DNA of 64,000 nucleotides from Erodium maritimum (Eukaryota > Streptophyta > Magnoliopsida > Geraniales > Geraniaceae), in contig OY997588.1 of NCBI GenBank assembly GCA_963921825.1, forward strand, positions 156,303,618-156,367,617, in the 5' to 3' direction. The notes beneath the pieces were generated by a model that saw only the letters and a program-made list of their open reading frames with translations, was not told where the DNA came from and searched no databases. Each line of letters opens with the position of its first letter. Position 1 is the first letter of the stretch. Both the position numbers and the translations under genes were made by a program. Below, piece by piece: positions 10,889 through 20,723 of this stretch.

Positions 10889-12268
10889 TGAGGTGCAGAT
10901 GAGAAATCTATTGAGAACCACTCTTAACATAGGAACCATGAGAATCAATCCTACCCACACACATTTAAGATCCAACATTCACCATGATGCCACATCATCA
11001 GCCCAATTCAACCCTCATCCACGCCAATTTCATCTCTTCTCAAACAAGCAAGGGCATAATTGTAATAACATGGTGTCATGTGGACAATTGTACATTTTTT
11101 TTCCACCAATTCACTAATTTAATATTTCCCGATTCGTTTGAACTCCGATTAACTTCAAACTTGCGTCAATATTTTTATTTTTTCAAGGGCTTTAAATCAA
11201 GATCAGTCATGAATATATTTTGAAGCATGAAAATAAAAATTTATATCAAGGTGATAAAAATAATGTTGAGCGTTGATAAATCTTCACTAATAAATGTTTT
11301 ATATCGGAGTACCAAACCAGTGCTAAATGTTGATAAAAAACATGTAATGAGGTGATAAGGAACAAATAATGAGGTGATAAAAACTATTTTCAATTTTGAT
11401 AATAAGTGTGATACACTAGAGTTTAACGTTGATAAAAAAAAACTTGTGATGAGGTGATAAAAAACACGTAATTCAATGATAAATCTAGTGTTCAGTGTTG
11501 ATAAAACTGGTGTTCATAAAAAGCACGTGATGAGATGATAAAAATCATGATCAGTTTTAGAGAATGGGGTGATAAAATCAGTGTAAAGTGTTGATAAAAA
11601 CAGGGTAAAGTGTTGATAAACACAGAGCAAAGTGTTGATAAAAATTATCCATATATAATTCCATTAAAAACTAGCCCCGAAATAAATTTTTTTCGTGCTT
11701 CAAAAAAACATGTGATGGGGGTGATAAAATACACGTAATTTGAATGATAAACCTAGTGTTTAGTGTTGATAAAACTAGTGTTCATAAAAAGCACGCGATG
11801 AGGTGATAAAATCATGATCAGCTTTGGAAAATGAGGTGATAAAACCAGGGTAAAGTGTTGATAAAACCAATGTAAAAGTGTTGATAAATCCAAAGCAACA
11901 TGTTGATAAAAACTACCCAGATTTTTTTTTACAAAAAAAAACCCCGAAATAATTTTTTTTCGTGCTTCAAAATATATTCATGACTGATCTTGAATGAAAT
12001 CCCTTAAAAAAACAAAACTAATGGCGCAAGTTTGAAGCCAATCGGAGTTCAAACGAAGCGGGAAAAATTAAATTAGTGAATTGGTTAAAAAAAAAATATG
12101 ATAGTTTTACTAAAAAGCCCTTACCACTTACTAAAAAGTGCTGTTTTTTTGCAGTCAACTACTCAATTGCATCTCATCCATCCATTCCTAAAACGAATGC
12201 CTTAGATTGGTTCTCGCGGTTCCTACGTTAAAACATGGTTCTCACCAGATTTCTCCTCCTGAGGTGCA
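10889..12268. mobile_element. Non-autonomous Mutator-like element (TIR-MULE)
   Basis: The element proper is 10898-12259, flanked by the 9-bp direct repeat TGAGGTGCA at 10889-10897 and 12260-12268. Its ends are long inverted repeats: AGAAATCTATTGAGAACC at the left pairs with the complement of GGTTCTCACCAGATTTCT at the right. The pairing continues inward for about 340 bp; for example TTTGAACTCCGATTAACTTC near 11140 is matched by GAAGCCAATCGGAGTTCAAA near 12040. A 9-bp target duplication with long TIRs is diagnostic of Mutator-like elements. No transposase is present. The centre is an array of GTTGATAAAA-type repeats. Confidence 0.85.
11250..11925 (+). repeat. GTTGATAAAA / GGTGATAAAA array in the MULE core
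   Basis: Some two dozen short units ending in GATAAA occur, alternately preceded by GTT and GGT. On top of this there is a duplication of about 260 bp: 11445-11700 matches 11705-11965, sharing TAGTGTT, GTTCATAAAAAGCACG, ATCATGATCAG and CGAAATAAATTTTTTTCGTG-like blocks. Confidence 0.8.
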
Positions 12269-12629
12269 AATATCCTTTAAATAGTTAAAATATATTAGAT
12301 ACCGTAATGTCATGGTGTCTAGGTTACAAAACATGTAGCGGCAAACTCTAATATGTGATAGGAAACTCTAAGACCAACCGTAGTGGGACCGATTTTGTTC
12401 CGAAAATCTTGTTGATTCTATAAAAAGGTGACGAAAAGTGGCATTTTGTTTCTCATTCCGTTTTTCTATCGACCGTCAACGAATATATCAACGTTGGTTT
12501 TGATGGATTTTGCTATCTCTCCTCTTTCTCTTTGTCCTCATAACCCATACTTTCGGAGGAGTAAGCATAACCGTCTATTTATGAACAATATGGACTAAAC
12601 ATACTGAATACACACATCAATTCATAAGC

Positions 12630-12850
12630 ATTGTGTTGATTGACTCGGGTCTTCCAAATTTGTACTTGACTCTCACTTTCAAGTCAAGTTTCACACTACA
12701 CAATTGCTTCTTTGTTTCATACCATGAGACCGAATATATTGTAAAGCACCGAGAAATAAATAATTTCAATGTTTCTCATAAATGAGTCTAAATGTCTAAT
12801 TCACACTTTTCTCTAGCCACTTGTTCAGACTCGATTCACACCTTTCGCCC
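12630..12850 (+). promoter_or_regulatory. Orphan copy of peptide-gene promoter
   Basis: The segment combines blocks found upstream of copy 2 (GACTCGGGTCTTCCAAATTT, CAAGTCAAGTTTCACACTA) with blocks found upstream of copy 3 (TTTGTTTCATACC, GACCGAATAT, GCACCGAGAAAT, AATGAGTC, TTCACACCTTTC). No peptide frame follows, so this looks like the remains of a lost family member. Confidence 0.6.
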
Positions 12851-12939
12851 AACATTATTTATTTATTGTCATTGGTTTATATATAAATATTTTATAAAGT
12901 AATTTATTGATAAGAATTTGTAATTCAAGTTTTCCAAAA

Positions 12940-13660
12940 AAATAATAATCTGATTCTTAGAAAATCGTCCTGAATCGAGCATTGGCATGGTAGCTCAGCC
13001 TCATGACAATCCCACCACGGGAAGATACCAGATACATGTAAGAGCATTCAAATAGAAGAAACCTCGGCTTCCCAACATGGAAGCGTGTGAAGACAATAAA
13101 AGTCTAACTAACCAGATTTTACAACCATAAAGCGCAAAACAGGTAAAAAGAAGAGAGGTCTAATACCAAACGAAAGAGGGTATAATACGCTAATTTTCCG
13201 ACCATGAAGCTCATAACCAAAAAAGAGGTCTTAGTGTACCTAGATTTTCCGACCATAAAGAGCTAGGAAAACAACGATCCAGGCTGCTGCTGCTCCAAGA
13301 AAAATCCTCCTATTATCTCAAAGAGGTATCATATGTCTTTGTTGGCCTACACAATCAGGTGATGTCTGCTGCGCACTCATTAGGTTCTACGAGGCACCTA
13401 CATGGAAGCTGGACGTTGGGGAGGAGAAGTGTCCCTCCCCCATTACGATTAGCTGCAACTGATCGTCCTTCTCCACTAATTACTGAGATCCCTAGTCTAT
13501 TATCGTACCCCTCACCGAATGCAACATGTGTCCCTATAGCTTCAGGCGACAACCAGACAATCGCATATGTACCAGATCGAGCCAACTCTAATTCTCAAAT
13601 GAGAAACCCTTGCACAATAGAACAAATGGCTTGTTTTCCAAAAATAAACTCGTAGAACAT
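12940..13660 (-). mobile_element. Possible LINE remnant with 3' repeats (minus)
   Basis: The segment 13100-13280 has a loosely repeated unit containing GATTTTCCGACCATAAAG (or ATTTTACAACCATAAAG), three times at spacings of about 60-75 bp. This is reminiscent of the repeat-bearing 3' end of the LINE fragment at 2659. Open frames at 13355-13655 on both strands have no domain I recognise. The assignment is weak. Confidence 0.3.
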
Positions 13661-13724
13661 ATCAGATCGAAGATATCAACCTCCTTAAATCATGACGATA
13701 TATATCTCGATTCGTAGGACTTTA

Positions 13725-13940
13725 TTGTTTGACTCGGGTCTTCCAAATTTGTAGGTTATTTTCGCTTTCAAGTCAAGTTTCACACTATAGAATAAGGGTT
13801 TACCTCTTCGGGTGTGCTTGGCCCACTAGCTTTTCGAAAGAATTTAAATGTTTGTCACGAATCAGTGCAATTCACACCTTTCACGTTTCCACACTATGTG
13901 CTACCAATGATTTTTGAAAGTACAATCTTAATATAAATAG
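13725..13940 (+). promoter_or_regulatory. Promoter of peptide gene copy 2
   Basis: A TATA box TATAAATAG lies at 13932-13940, 121 bp before the ATG at 14053. A CCAAT sits at 13904, 28 bp upstream of it. Upstream blocks are shared with the orphan promoters at 7768 and 12630 and with the copy 3 promoter. The leader after TATA contains TTTGTAGAAAGAAAG and CTTTCTAAATTTGTGTTGAG, shared nearly exactly with copy 3. Confidence 0.6.
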
Positions 13941-14052
13941 AAATTCGAGGGCTAACTTGAATTATTATGCACACCTCCACCTTACCATTTGTAGAAAGAA
14001 AGTACAAAATATTGTATAGCTTTCTAAATTTGTGTTGAGGTCGATCCTTGAT

Positions 14053-14124
14053 ATGGCGAAAGACGGACCACCACCTCCTCGCGGCGGTGTGCTAAAGCGT
14101 ATCTTATGTTGCTTCTGTCCCTGA
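14053..14124 (+). CDS. Cys-containing basic microprotein, family copy 2, shortened (23 aa)
   Basis: This copy encodes MAKDGPPPP, then RGGVLKRILCCFCP, then stop. An in-frame TAG 36 nt upstream of the ATG supports the start. The C-terminal tail of the other copies (R-x-D-D) is cut off because the Arg codon CGA is TGA here. The next three codons would give E-D-D followed by the ancestral stop at 14134-14136, so the loss is a recent single transition. Within the core, codons differ from copies 1, 3 and 4 at synonymous positions (CTA for Leu, TTA for Leu, TTC for Phe). The product may still work if the acidic tail is dispensable, or this may be an early pseudogene; the sequence alone cannot decide. 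Confidence 0.65.
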   Translation: MAKDGPPPPRGGVLKRILCCFCP

Positions 14125-14985
14125 GAAGATGATTGAGTTCGGAGACAGATCGTGTAAACCAGTCAAATCAATATTAAGGAAAAAATATAATGAAGTATTT
14201 GTTTTTTTTTTTTGCAATTTGTAACTTTAAATTTTCATCATAATAAAATGTCATGAATTTATGTTTTTGTTACATTACGCATAAATTCGCTTTAGATTTA
14301 TTTTTGATAAGCAATTAATTTATTTCTTTGAAATGAAGAACATTTACAAAGATGGTGCTGATGAACCGAAAGATCAAACTTAGAACGAAAGTACTCATAC
14401 GATACCTCTACCTCACCACACTTTTAAAATAGTATACAGTAAAGACTCAGTGACCCAAATATTACCTTTACGATTCTAAAATCAAAATTAATAATTCAAG
14501 AATAAAAAAATCCAAACTATATAGAGGTGAAAGGGTCCAGATGGGGGTGAATCAATAGAAAGGTTTATGTGAGCACACGATTACTCTTATGGAGTTTCAA
14601 GTCTCACTGATGTACAAAATAGATTGAAACAATTTAATATTTTTCTTTTCATGTAGCTCATATTTTAATGCAATTTTTCAGAATTATCTAAAAATTAATC
14701 ATGTACCCGTCCAATTTAATTTGATTCCATTCTCGGAATCCTCCACAAAAGCATCCTGAAATGGAAAGGTCAAAGGATGAAAATGAGTGAGCTTTTGGAT
14801 ACAAAGATTTTAAGCTGGATATCATCCCTATATATATAAAGAGGGATGATATTTAATACGAACCATTTTTATTGTCTATATTAAGGACTAATTTAAGTCA
14901 TAAGATACACTCAAGATAATGTGGTTAGAACGCGACACGTGACCTTATCTCCATGCGTCTTTGACAGTGTAGCGCATGTAGCGTG
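14125..14985. other. Downstream of peptide gene 2, no gene seen
   Basis: Sequence to about 14210 aligns with the 3' UTR of copies 3 and 4 (GTTCGGAGACAGATCGTGTA) and runs into the start of a decayed foldback MITE (GAAGTATTTG, TTTGCAATTTGTAAC). The rest is AT-rich and featureless. Confidence 0.45.
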
Positions 14986-15215
14986 CATGATACCAGCACT
15001 CTGTATTTATAAGGTACCAGCACCATGTATGTAAGGTACCAAAAGTGTGCTATGCAAGGCATTAGTAACGTTACATGTAAAGTACCAACATTTTGCATAG
15101 TATCAGCACTCTGTATGTGGGCATCAGCACTCTGTATGTAGGTATCAGCATCGTGTTAGGTAAGGTATCAATACTTGGTACGCGCATCAGCAACGGAGTG
15201 CCCACGTGTCAGCAT
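14986..15215 (+). repeat. Degenerate tandem repeat GGTATCAGCACTCTGTATGTA
   Basis: Units of about 20-35 bp containing GTAYCAGCA or GCATCAGCA, usually followed by CTCTGTATGTA, recur about nine times. The flanks at 14849-14925 and 15251-15325 show weak inverted similarity (TTATTGTCTATATTAAGG-type against CACAATAAAAGATAG), so the array may be the core of a decayed transposon. Confidence 0.6.
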
Positions 15216-15690
15216 CTTGCGTGCTCCGATAACGTTAACGCACGTGCATCTTGTGGCTTAAATTGATTCGTAGTTTACACAATAAAAGATAGTTTATATT
15301 TGATACATATTCTATTTATATCAAAACACGTAATTATATTTTCTCCCTCATTTCAGTCTTCTACATGGCTAGTAGTACCTCAAAAACAATCATGGTTTGT
15401 CCGATTTGAGAATCACAGTCATATACTTGAAGAACGTATCTATGCATAATTTTTTCGGACGTCAAAGGTTCAACAACATGCGAGAATGGAAACTCCAAAG
15501 ACTCTGGGTTCATCCAGTTGGTCTAGCATCAATCAGCTGTTTCGGCCATAGATCAATCCTTCAACATTGACGACAAAGTATTGAGTCGGGGTGAGGACTC
15601 TTTCGGATGAAGAGATCATCAACTATAGAAACCGTATGAATTTGTACACCAATTTTTTGAAGATAATCTTGGTTTCTGGATCTTTCTCGA

Positions 15691-15916
15691 CAAGCAAGTC
15701 TTTAGTTTCCTCCAATAACTTAGTCATTGTACATCCGAAATTTCTTTTCAAATCCAATCTACCAAATTTGGTCGGACTAAAATCATTGACGGAGATATGG
15801 TTTAATACTATAAAATCATCACATGGTAGATTACATTTATCATAAGAATAAGCTTGTCGAAAAGAGAGAGTATATTTTACATGAAAGATGAAATGCATAC
15901 TTGCATTGAAATATAA
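15691..15916. repeat. Dispersed module R1, copy 7
   Basis: This is a full-length copy followed by part of module R2 (to 16062). The minus strand reads KRNFGCTMTKLLEETKDLL, paralleling copy 4. Confidence 0.75.
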
Positions 15917-16497
15917 TCAACATGATAAAATGGTGTCTAATGTCTCACTGACTATGATATTGGGGGCGTCAAGTCGGACGTGTATACCAACGCTCGCAAC
16001 TGACCTCGTTCTCTGGAGATTTCAAAATCACGACGCTACACGTGTTCCCGTTCTTAGAAGAAAAAAATGACCTATCGTCTGCTCACAATGATAAAGTTAC
16101 TCTTTGAAACACCTCTTATCGGTTAATTATGTCAATTACGTAAATATATATTTAATTAATTAAATTTGACTAATGCTAAGATTATACATAAACCAATTAA
16201 ATAAAAACATCATTTCATTGCCATAGCTAATGAACACATTTACTATCATTATGATTAATCTCATTGACTTATAAATTAATTTATTAATTTATAGATGTAT
16301 TTATTGCAATGGCCCATGAACTTAAGTGAAGTCCAGCGATGCAGGTCTTTAAGTCCAGTCAAGTCAACCGTCAATTTTCTATATAAATAATCGCATAGTA
16401 AGAACCAGTTGACCGATTTTGAAACCGATGTTTGACTGTCTATTTACACAATAGATGGTACAAAAATTTACGGAAGACAACTACAAAATAAAAAATA

Positions 16498-16962
16498 AGG
16501 ATAATTCCATTTCAACCTAAATCTTTCATATTTCATTTAGAATACCATAAAAAAAATTTGTGTTACCCCAATTGCCTAAACTTTTATTAATTCATTTAGA
16601 GTACCCTAAATCTTTTTTGTGTCACATTAGTACCCTAAACTTTCATTAATTCTATTTTAGTACCCACCGTTAACTTTACATATGATTTTTCATCCAAAAC
16701 AGGTAAAATGACCATACTACCCCTCACCAACAACTAAAATTATGGTAAAGTTAACGGTGGGTACTAAAATGAAATTAATGAAAGTTTAAGGTACTAAAAT
16801 GGAATTAATAAAAGTTTAGGGTACTGAGGTGACACAAAAAAGGTTTAGGGTACTCTAATTGAAAATGAAAGATTTAGAATACTGAGATGACACAAAAAAG
16901 ATTTAGGGTACTCCAATTGGAAAATGAAACTTTTAGGGTACTGATCCGGAATTTTCCCTTAA
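16498..16962. mobile_element. Foldback MITE, ATTTCATTTAGRGTACCCTAAA type
   Basis: The two halves are inverted copies: blocks such as TTTAGAGTACCCTAAATC and GTACCCACCGTTAACTTTAC on the left return as their complements on the right (GTAAAGTTAACGGTGGGTAC, GATTTAGGGTACT). The ends are AGGATAATTCC and GGAATTTTCCCTT. Part of the same family precedes the MULE at about 10750-10890. Confidence 0.75.
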
Positions 16963-16979
16963 AAATAAATTAAGAGATA

Positions 16980-18250
16980 TTTAAAAAAAAATTGAGGAGG
17001 ACACGTGCCCCTTAGGCCCCATGTAGCTCCGCTAAACATATTCAATACATACATCAATAATCATTTAAGTCAACTTTTACACTGAAGGAGAAACTATAAA
17101 GGAGATCTTTTTGTGTGAAGTAGTTCAGTTGTCAATTCGTTGTTTGGGTCTTCAATTGGAATCAGATCCTCGTCATGCTAAAATTTGGGATTCAAGCTTC
17201 AAATCTTTTTTGGCTATTTGGAAGACTAAATTGTTGAATATGGCTAGTAGCCTGGTATTGATTAACTCTACGCTCTCAGCTCTTCCGATATTTTCTATGA
17301 CCTTTTTCTAAAACTCCTAAAGCGGTGATCTTGGAGTTGGAATCTTGGCGGGGTCGCTTTCTCCAGTTTTGAAGCGTAGCTCGTCGAGTATTAAACATAG
17401 TTGCTTGGGGATCAGTTTGTAGGCCTCGTTCTCTGGTGGTTTAGGCATAAGGCGTACGGAACAAGTTAATGACAGTCTCCTTGCCAAATGGATAGAGATG
17501 CTCAAATCCTTCTCCAATTGTTGAGCTTGGTTCCTATTCCGGTTGGGGAGAGTGATTCTCTATTATGGTCTAAGGCGTTTCATTTTAAGTACATCATTGT
17601 CTATTCTCTTCTGGAAGACACCGACCCTCCTCTTCCTCTTCCTTTGTTAGGCTTTCTGTGGATTAAAGGATGGCCTCCAAAGTAAGCTATGTTGGTCTGG
17701 TTGATAGTGAATTAAACAATTTCGTCCATAGTTTTTCTGGAAAGAAGGGGATGTCATATCTCTTTGTCAGAAATGCTCTGCAAATCATGCAAGTCTATTT
17801 TTGAAGACACATATCATATTTTTTTGCACTGTAGTTTTTTTTCGAGCTTCTGATCTCAGATTTATCGTTGGTGCGGTGTTATGTGTATTCACTCGTTTTC
17901 TTTTGCTTCGGTTTTGCTCAGTTAGGAAGGTTTATGGCCTCGAATGTGGTGGTAGAATTGGCTTCGTGTTGCATACTTGTCCTGTTGGGTCTTGTGGTTG
18001 ATCAGAGTAGGGCTCTGCTTCGTGGATCGACAAAGTTGTCCGACAGTTTGTTTGGAATGATGGCTCCATGTTTTCTGAGCTTACAAGCTCATTTTATCTT
18101 GTTTTGTTGTTTCTTGTGATGCAAGCAAGTTTTATCTTAAATTTCTTGTTTTTGTTTTCTTCAAAATCGGCTTCTCTAGCTTCGTATTTTGCTTTTCATT
18201 GTATCTTTCTTTAGTATAATGAAATTTTCCCTTCGTTTATCAGAAAAAAT
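16980..18250 (+). mobile_element. LINE remnant: reverse transcriptase C-terminus to 3' end
   Basis: Frame pieces from 17111 read LGLQLESDPRHAKIWDS, then FLAIWKTKLLNMAS and LVLINSTLSALPIF. This matches the plant LINE pattern of LGLPLG, W-K-x-K-x-LS and L-I-KS-L-SSLP at the C-terminal side of reverse transcriptase. Further fragments near 17780-17830 (LQIMQ, THIIFFCT) resemble the zinc-binding segment with the H-IFLHC motif. Many stops and frameshifts are present. The 3' end is TTTTCCCTTCGTTTATCAGA plus A-rich. The first about 50 bp (GGCCCCATGTAGCTCCGC) look like the end of a hAT-type MITE instead. Confidence 0.65.
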
Positions 18251-18348
18251 CGACCAACTGACGTCGACCTCTACAACATCCTACCGTTGGATCGACGTTC
18301 AGCTTTAGTCAAACACACCCTACAGGATCGACCCTCCGCATCAGATTT

Positions 18349-18602
18349 TGTTAGAGTTTACCTCTTTGTGTGTGATTGACTCATTTAGTCATTTGCTTCT
18401 TAGTTTCATACCCATATCTGACCGAATATTATATGGCAAGGCACCGAGAAATGAATTTTTCTCACAAATGAGTCCTATTCACACCTTTCTCGAGCCACGT
18501 GTCGAGACTCCATTCATTCAATGGTGGGGTCTAAAGACTTCTCGTATCGTATCCACACTACGTGGAACCAATGACTTCAAAGTGCAATTCTTCTATAAAT
18601 AG
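18349..18602 (+). promoter_or_regulatory. Promoter of peptide gene copy 3
   Basis: A TATA box TATAAATAG lies at 18594-18602, 108 bp before the ATG. CCAAT is at 18568, and a perfect G-box CACGTG at 18496-18501 sits in GCCACGTGTCG, the kind of site bound by bZIP and bHLH factors and used in ABA and light responses. The block order matches the fused blocks of the copy 2 promoter and the orphan at 12630. Copy 2 has lost the G-box. Confidence 0.6.
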
Positions 18603-18701
18603 AATTCGATGTCGAGCTTCAATCCATAGTTACCATTTGTAGAAAGAAGAGCACACCACATTGTATAACTTTCTAAATTTTTGTTGAGGTTGATACTTGA
18701 T

Positions 18702-18788
18702 ATGGCCAGAGACGGACCTCCACCGCCTCCTCGCGGCGGCGTTCTGAAGCGTATCTTGTGTTGCTTTTGTCCCCGAACTGACGATTGA
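18702..18788 (+). CDS. Cys-containing basic microprotein, family copy 3 (28 aa)
   Basis: This copy encodes MARDGPPPPP, then RGGVLKRILCCFCP, then RTDD and stop. An in-frame TAA lies 36 nt upstream of the ATG, so translation cannot start earlier without splicing. It has one more Pro than copies 2 and 4, an in-frame 3-nt indel as expected for a protein-coding repeat. It has the most complete control region of the four (G-box, CCAAT, TATA, conserved leader) and probably represents the intact family type. The peptide is too short for a fold of its own. The CCFC cluster could bind metal or be S-acylated, and the Pro-rich N-terminus could bind a partner; both are inferences. I know no named family with this sequence. 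Confidence 0.8.
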   Translation: MARDGPPPPPRGGVLKRILCCFCPRTDD

Positions 18789-18839
18789 GCTCGGGGATAG
18801 ATTGTATAATTGATCGTCAATAATGGGATAAAAGATAGC

Positions 18840-19160
18840 ATGAGGTATTTAATTTTTTGTATTTGGTGAACTTGTCTTTTTGTCGCGCTTTACGTCAATT
18901 TATTTCAAAATGATGATTTTATCCCTAAAAATTTTAATTTTAAAAATAAAAAACTAAAGTATAAAATATATAACTTTCATATTTTTTTTTTAAATGAGAG
19001 ATGAAAATTGGATTTTTATTTTTTACTTATCGTTTAAAAAAAATTCAATTACATTAAAAAAATACAAGTTTATGATATGTTTCTACAATTATAAAAAATG
19101 AGAGCTACAAATTGCAAAAGATTAGTACCTCGAGATATCTTTTAACAATTATCCCTAAAA
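18840..19160. mobile_element. Decayed foldback MITE after peptide gene 3
   Basis: The left side has GAGGTATTTAATTTTTTG and ACGTCAATTTATTTCAAAATG. The right side has CTACAAATTGCAAAAGA and TTAGTACCTCGAGATATC. These are the ends and core of the [17 protein letters not shown] family seen in the introns of the 14-3-3 and COX6B genes. A matching element follows copy 4. Confidence 0.55.
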
Positions 19161-20640
19161 TTGATATGCTGATTCTTAATTAGTACTTTTTTTTGTTTAT
19201 GCATTTCATTAGTAGTATGCTAGTCTCTAATTAGTACCTCTTTTCATTTATGTATTTTACGAGTCTTTTGTTATTGAAGTGTACCGTGAAGCCATGATAT
19301 GTTCATTGGCTTATGATTCAATAATAAAAGAACGATGTTTGTATCATTTTTATTTCAAAGTGTTTTATTGTTATCGGATTTGATGAACGTTGATTGTTGA
19401 TCTTATTCGTAACAACAATATATATTAGCTGATTCCTTGTCGTTGTAGTGTAATGTGGAAGTTTGATTGTTCATCAGATTTATATCTCATTTCGATTCGA
19501 CAATAAAATTGTTAGACGACTTGATCTAATCTTAAAAAAAATCGGATGAGGTTAATCAGTCACCCTAAAGAAAGAAAAACGGCTAAGTAGAAAGGAAAAA
19601 AACGTTACACTTCCTCATTTTTCAGCTGAATCGTCCTTCACTACGTATATTCTTATACAATTAAGATATTCATCCTTAAAGTTATGCGAGAACTCACCCC
19701 CCCCCCCCCCCCCCCCAAATCCTAGTTGTTGTATGGAGGCTGTCGATGGAGCTCTCTCTTCCTCATTTTTTTCATACTGGGTAGTCATCTTCGCCTGCAC
19801 AATAACTACAACCTTCCCCCCTCGAGCATTGTCGTCGCCGTCCTTGTCATGTCTCTCCACCGTTGTCAGATCTACGCTTCAGCCAAGCGAGCCGTTGGGG
19901 TTATTCTCCTCATCGTCGTTGATCGAGGTAACATAGAGTCGAAAAGACTATAATGAACCTTCTGGGTTATTCACGAACCGACCTCCACAGTTTATCGCTT
20001 TGATTTGTCGAGGCTTGTTTTTGTTAAATTGTTGCCCACCGAACACCCGCACGAGCCGCTTGGAGAAGGTTTTGGAGCGATGCAGTCGGTGGAGTCGAGA
20101 TCCGGGACCTACCCATATTGACCCGGGACCGACGTTGCTTGGCCGCCCCAGGAGGAGCAAGGAAGCAGATCGTTTTTCCTGTTTTAGGTTGGATTCAGTT
20201 TTAGTTTCAATTCCGAATTGCGAGTCTATTTTTAGTTTGGATTACTTTTGTTGTTTTTGTAGGTGTTTTTTTCGTTTACTTGAAATGTCGGTAAGAGAAT
20301 TAATTACGATTAGTCCGAACGATATTCTAAAACTCAATGCTTTTTAACCTTACTATGTATGTTTTATTTTATTTTATAATAATGCACTTCCTTAATTACT
20401 TGTTTCAAAAAAAGATAATCTATCCTTTTATGGCAACATATTCAGGTATCAATAAATGAGGGATCCAACAACGAACTTTCCGACAAACAAAACGGAAGTT
20501 GAGAAGTAGTTGCTTGAAATTCGATTTCGACCGAGCTCTATTTTTATTTCTCTAAACTTGCAATGCGTGTTGTAGACGTGTAGTGGTTTAGGTCAGTGCC
20601 GCCTCTATATAAATCACCAATATTCGGACAATCAACGACA
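19161..20640. other. Downstream of copy 3 and upstream of copy 4
   Basis: The region near 19290-19345 (ATTGGCTTATGATTCAATAA, then TAAAAGAACGATG) matches 21285-21340 after copy 4 and includes an AATAAA poly(A)-type signal. A 20-base C run lies at 19697-19716. The segment 20000-20110 resembles 44985-45115 (GATTTGTCGAGG, CCGAACAC). No further gene is supported. Confidence 0.5.
20606..20614 (+). promoter_or_regulatory. TATA box of peptide gene copy 4
   Basis: TATATAAAT lies 118 bp upstream of the ATG, the same spacing as in copies 2 and 3. The leader contains TTTGTAGAAAGAAAAA and CTTTCTAAATTCGT as in those copies. The sequence upstream of TATA is not shared with the copy 2 and 3 promoters. Confidence 0.55.
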
Positions 20641-20723
20641 AAGCAGCTCAGCTATTTGTAGAAAGAAAAAAACATACAAATATTCTTTACCTTTCTAAAT
20701 TCGTCTCGACGTTGATACTTGGT

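Noticed and set aside
11060..12080. Possible CRISPR-like array of spaced repeats
   Set aside because: The repeats are short, irregular and inside a plant MULE; spacers are not unique sequences of constant length.
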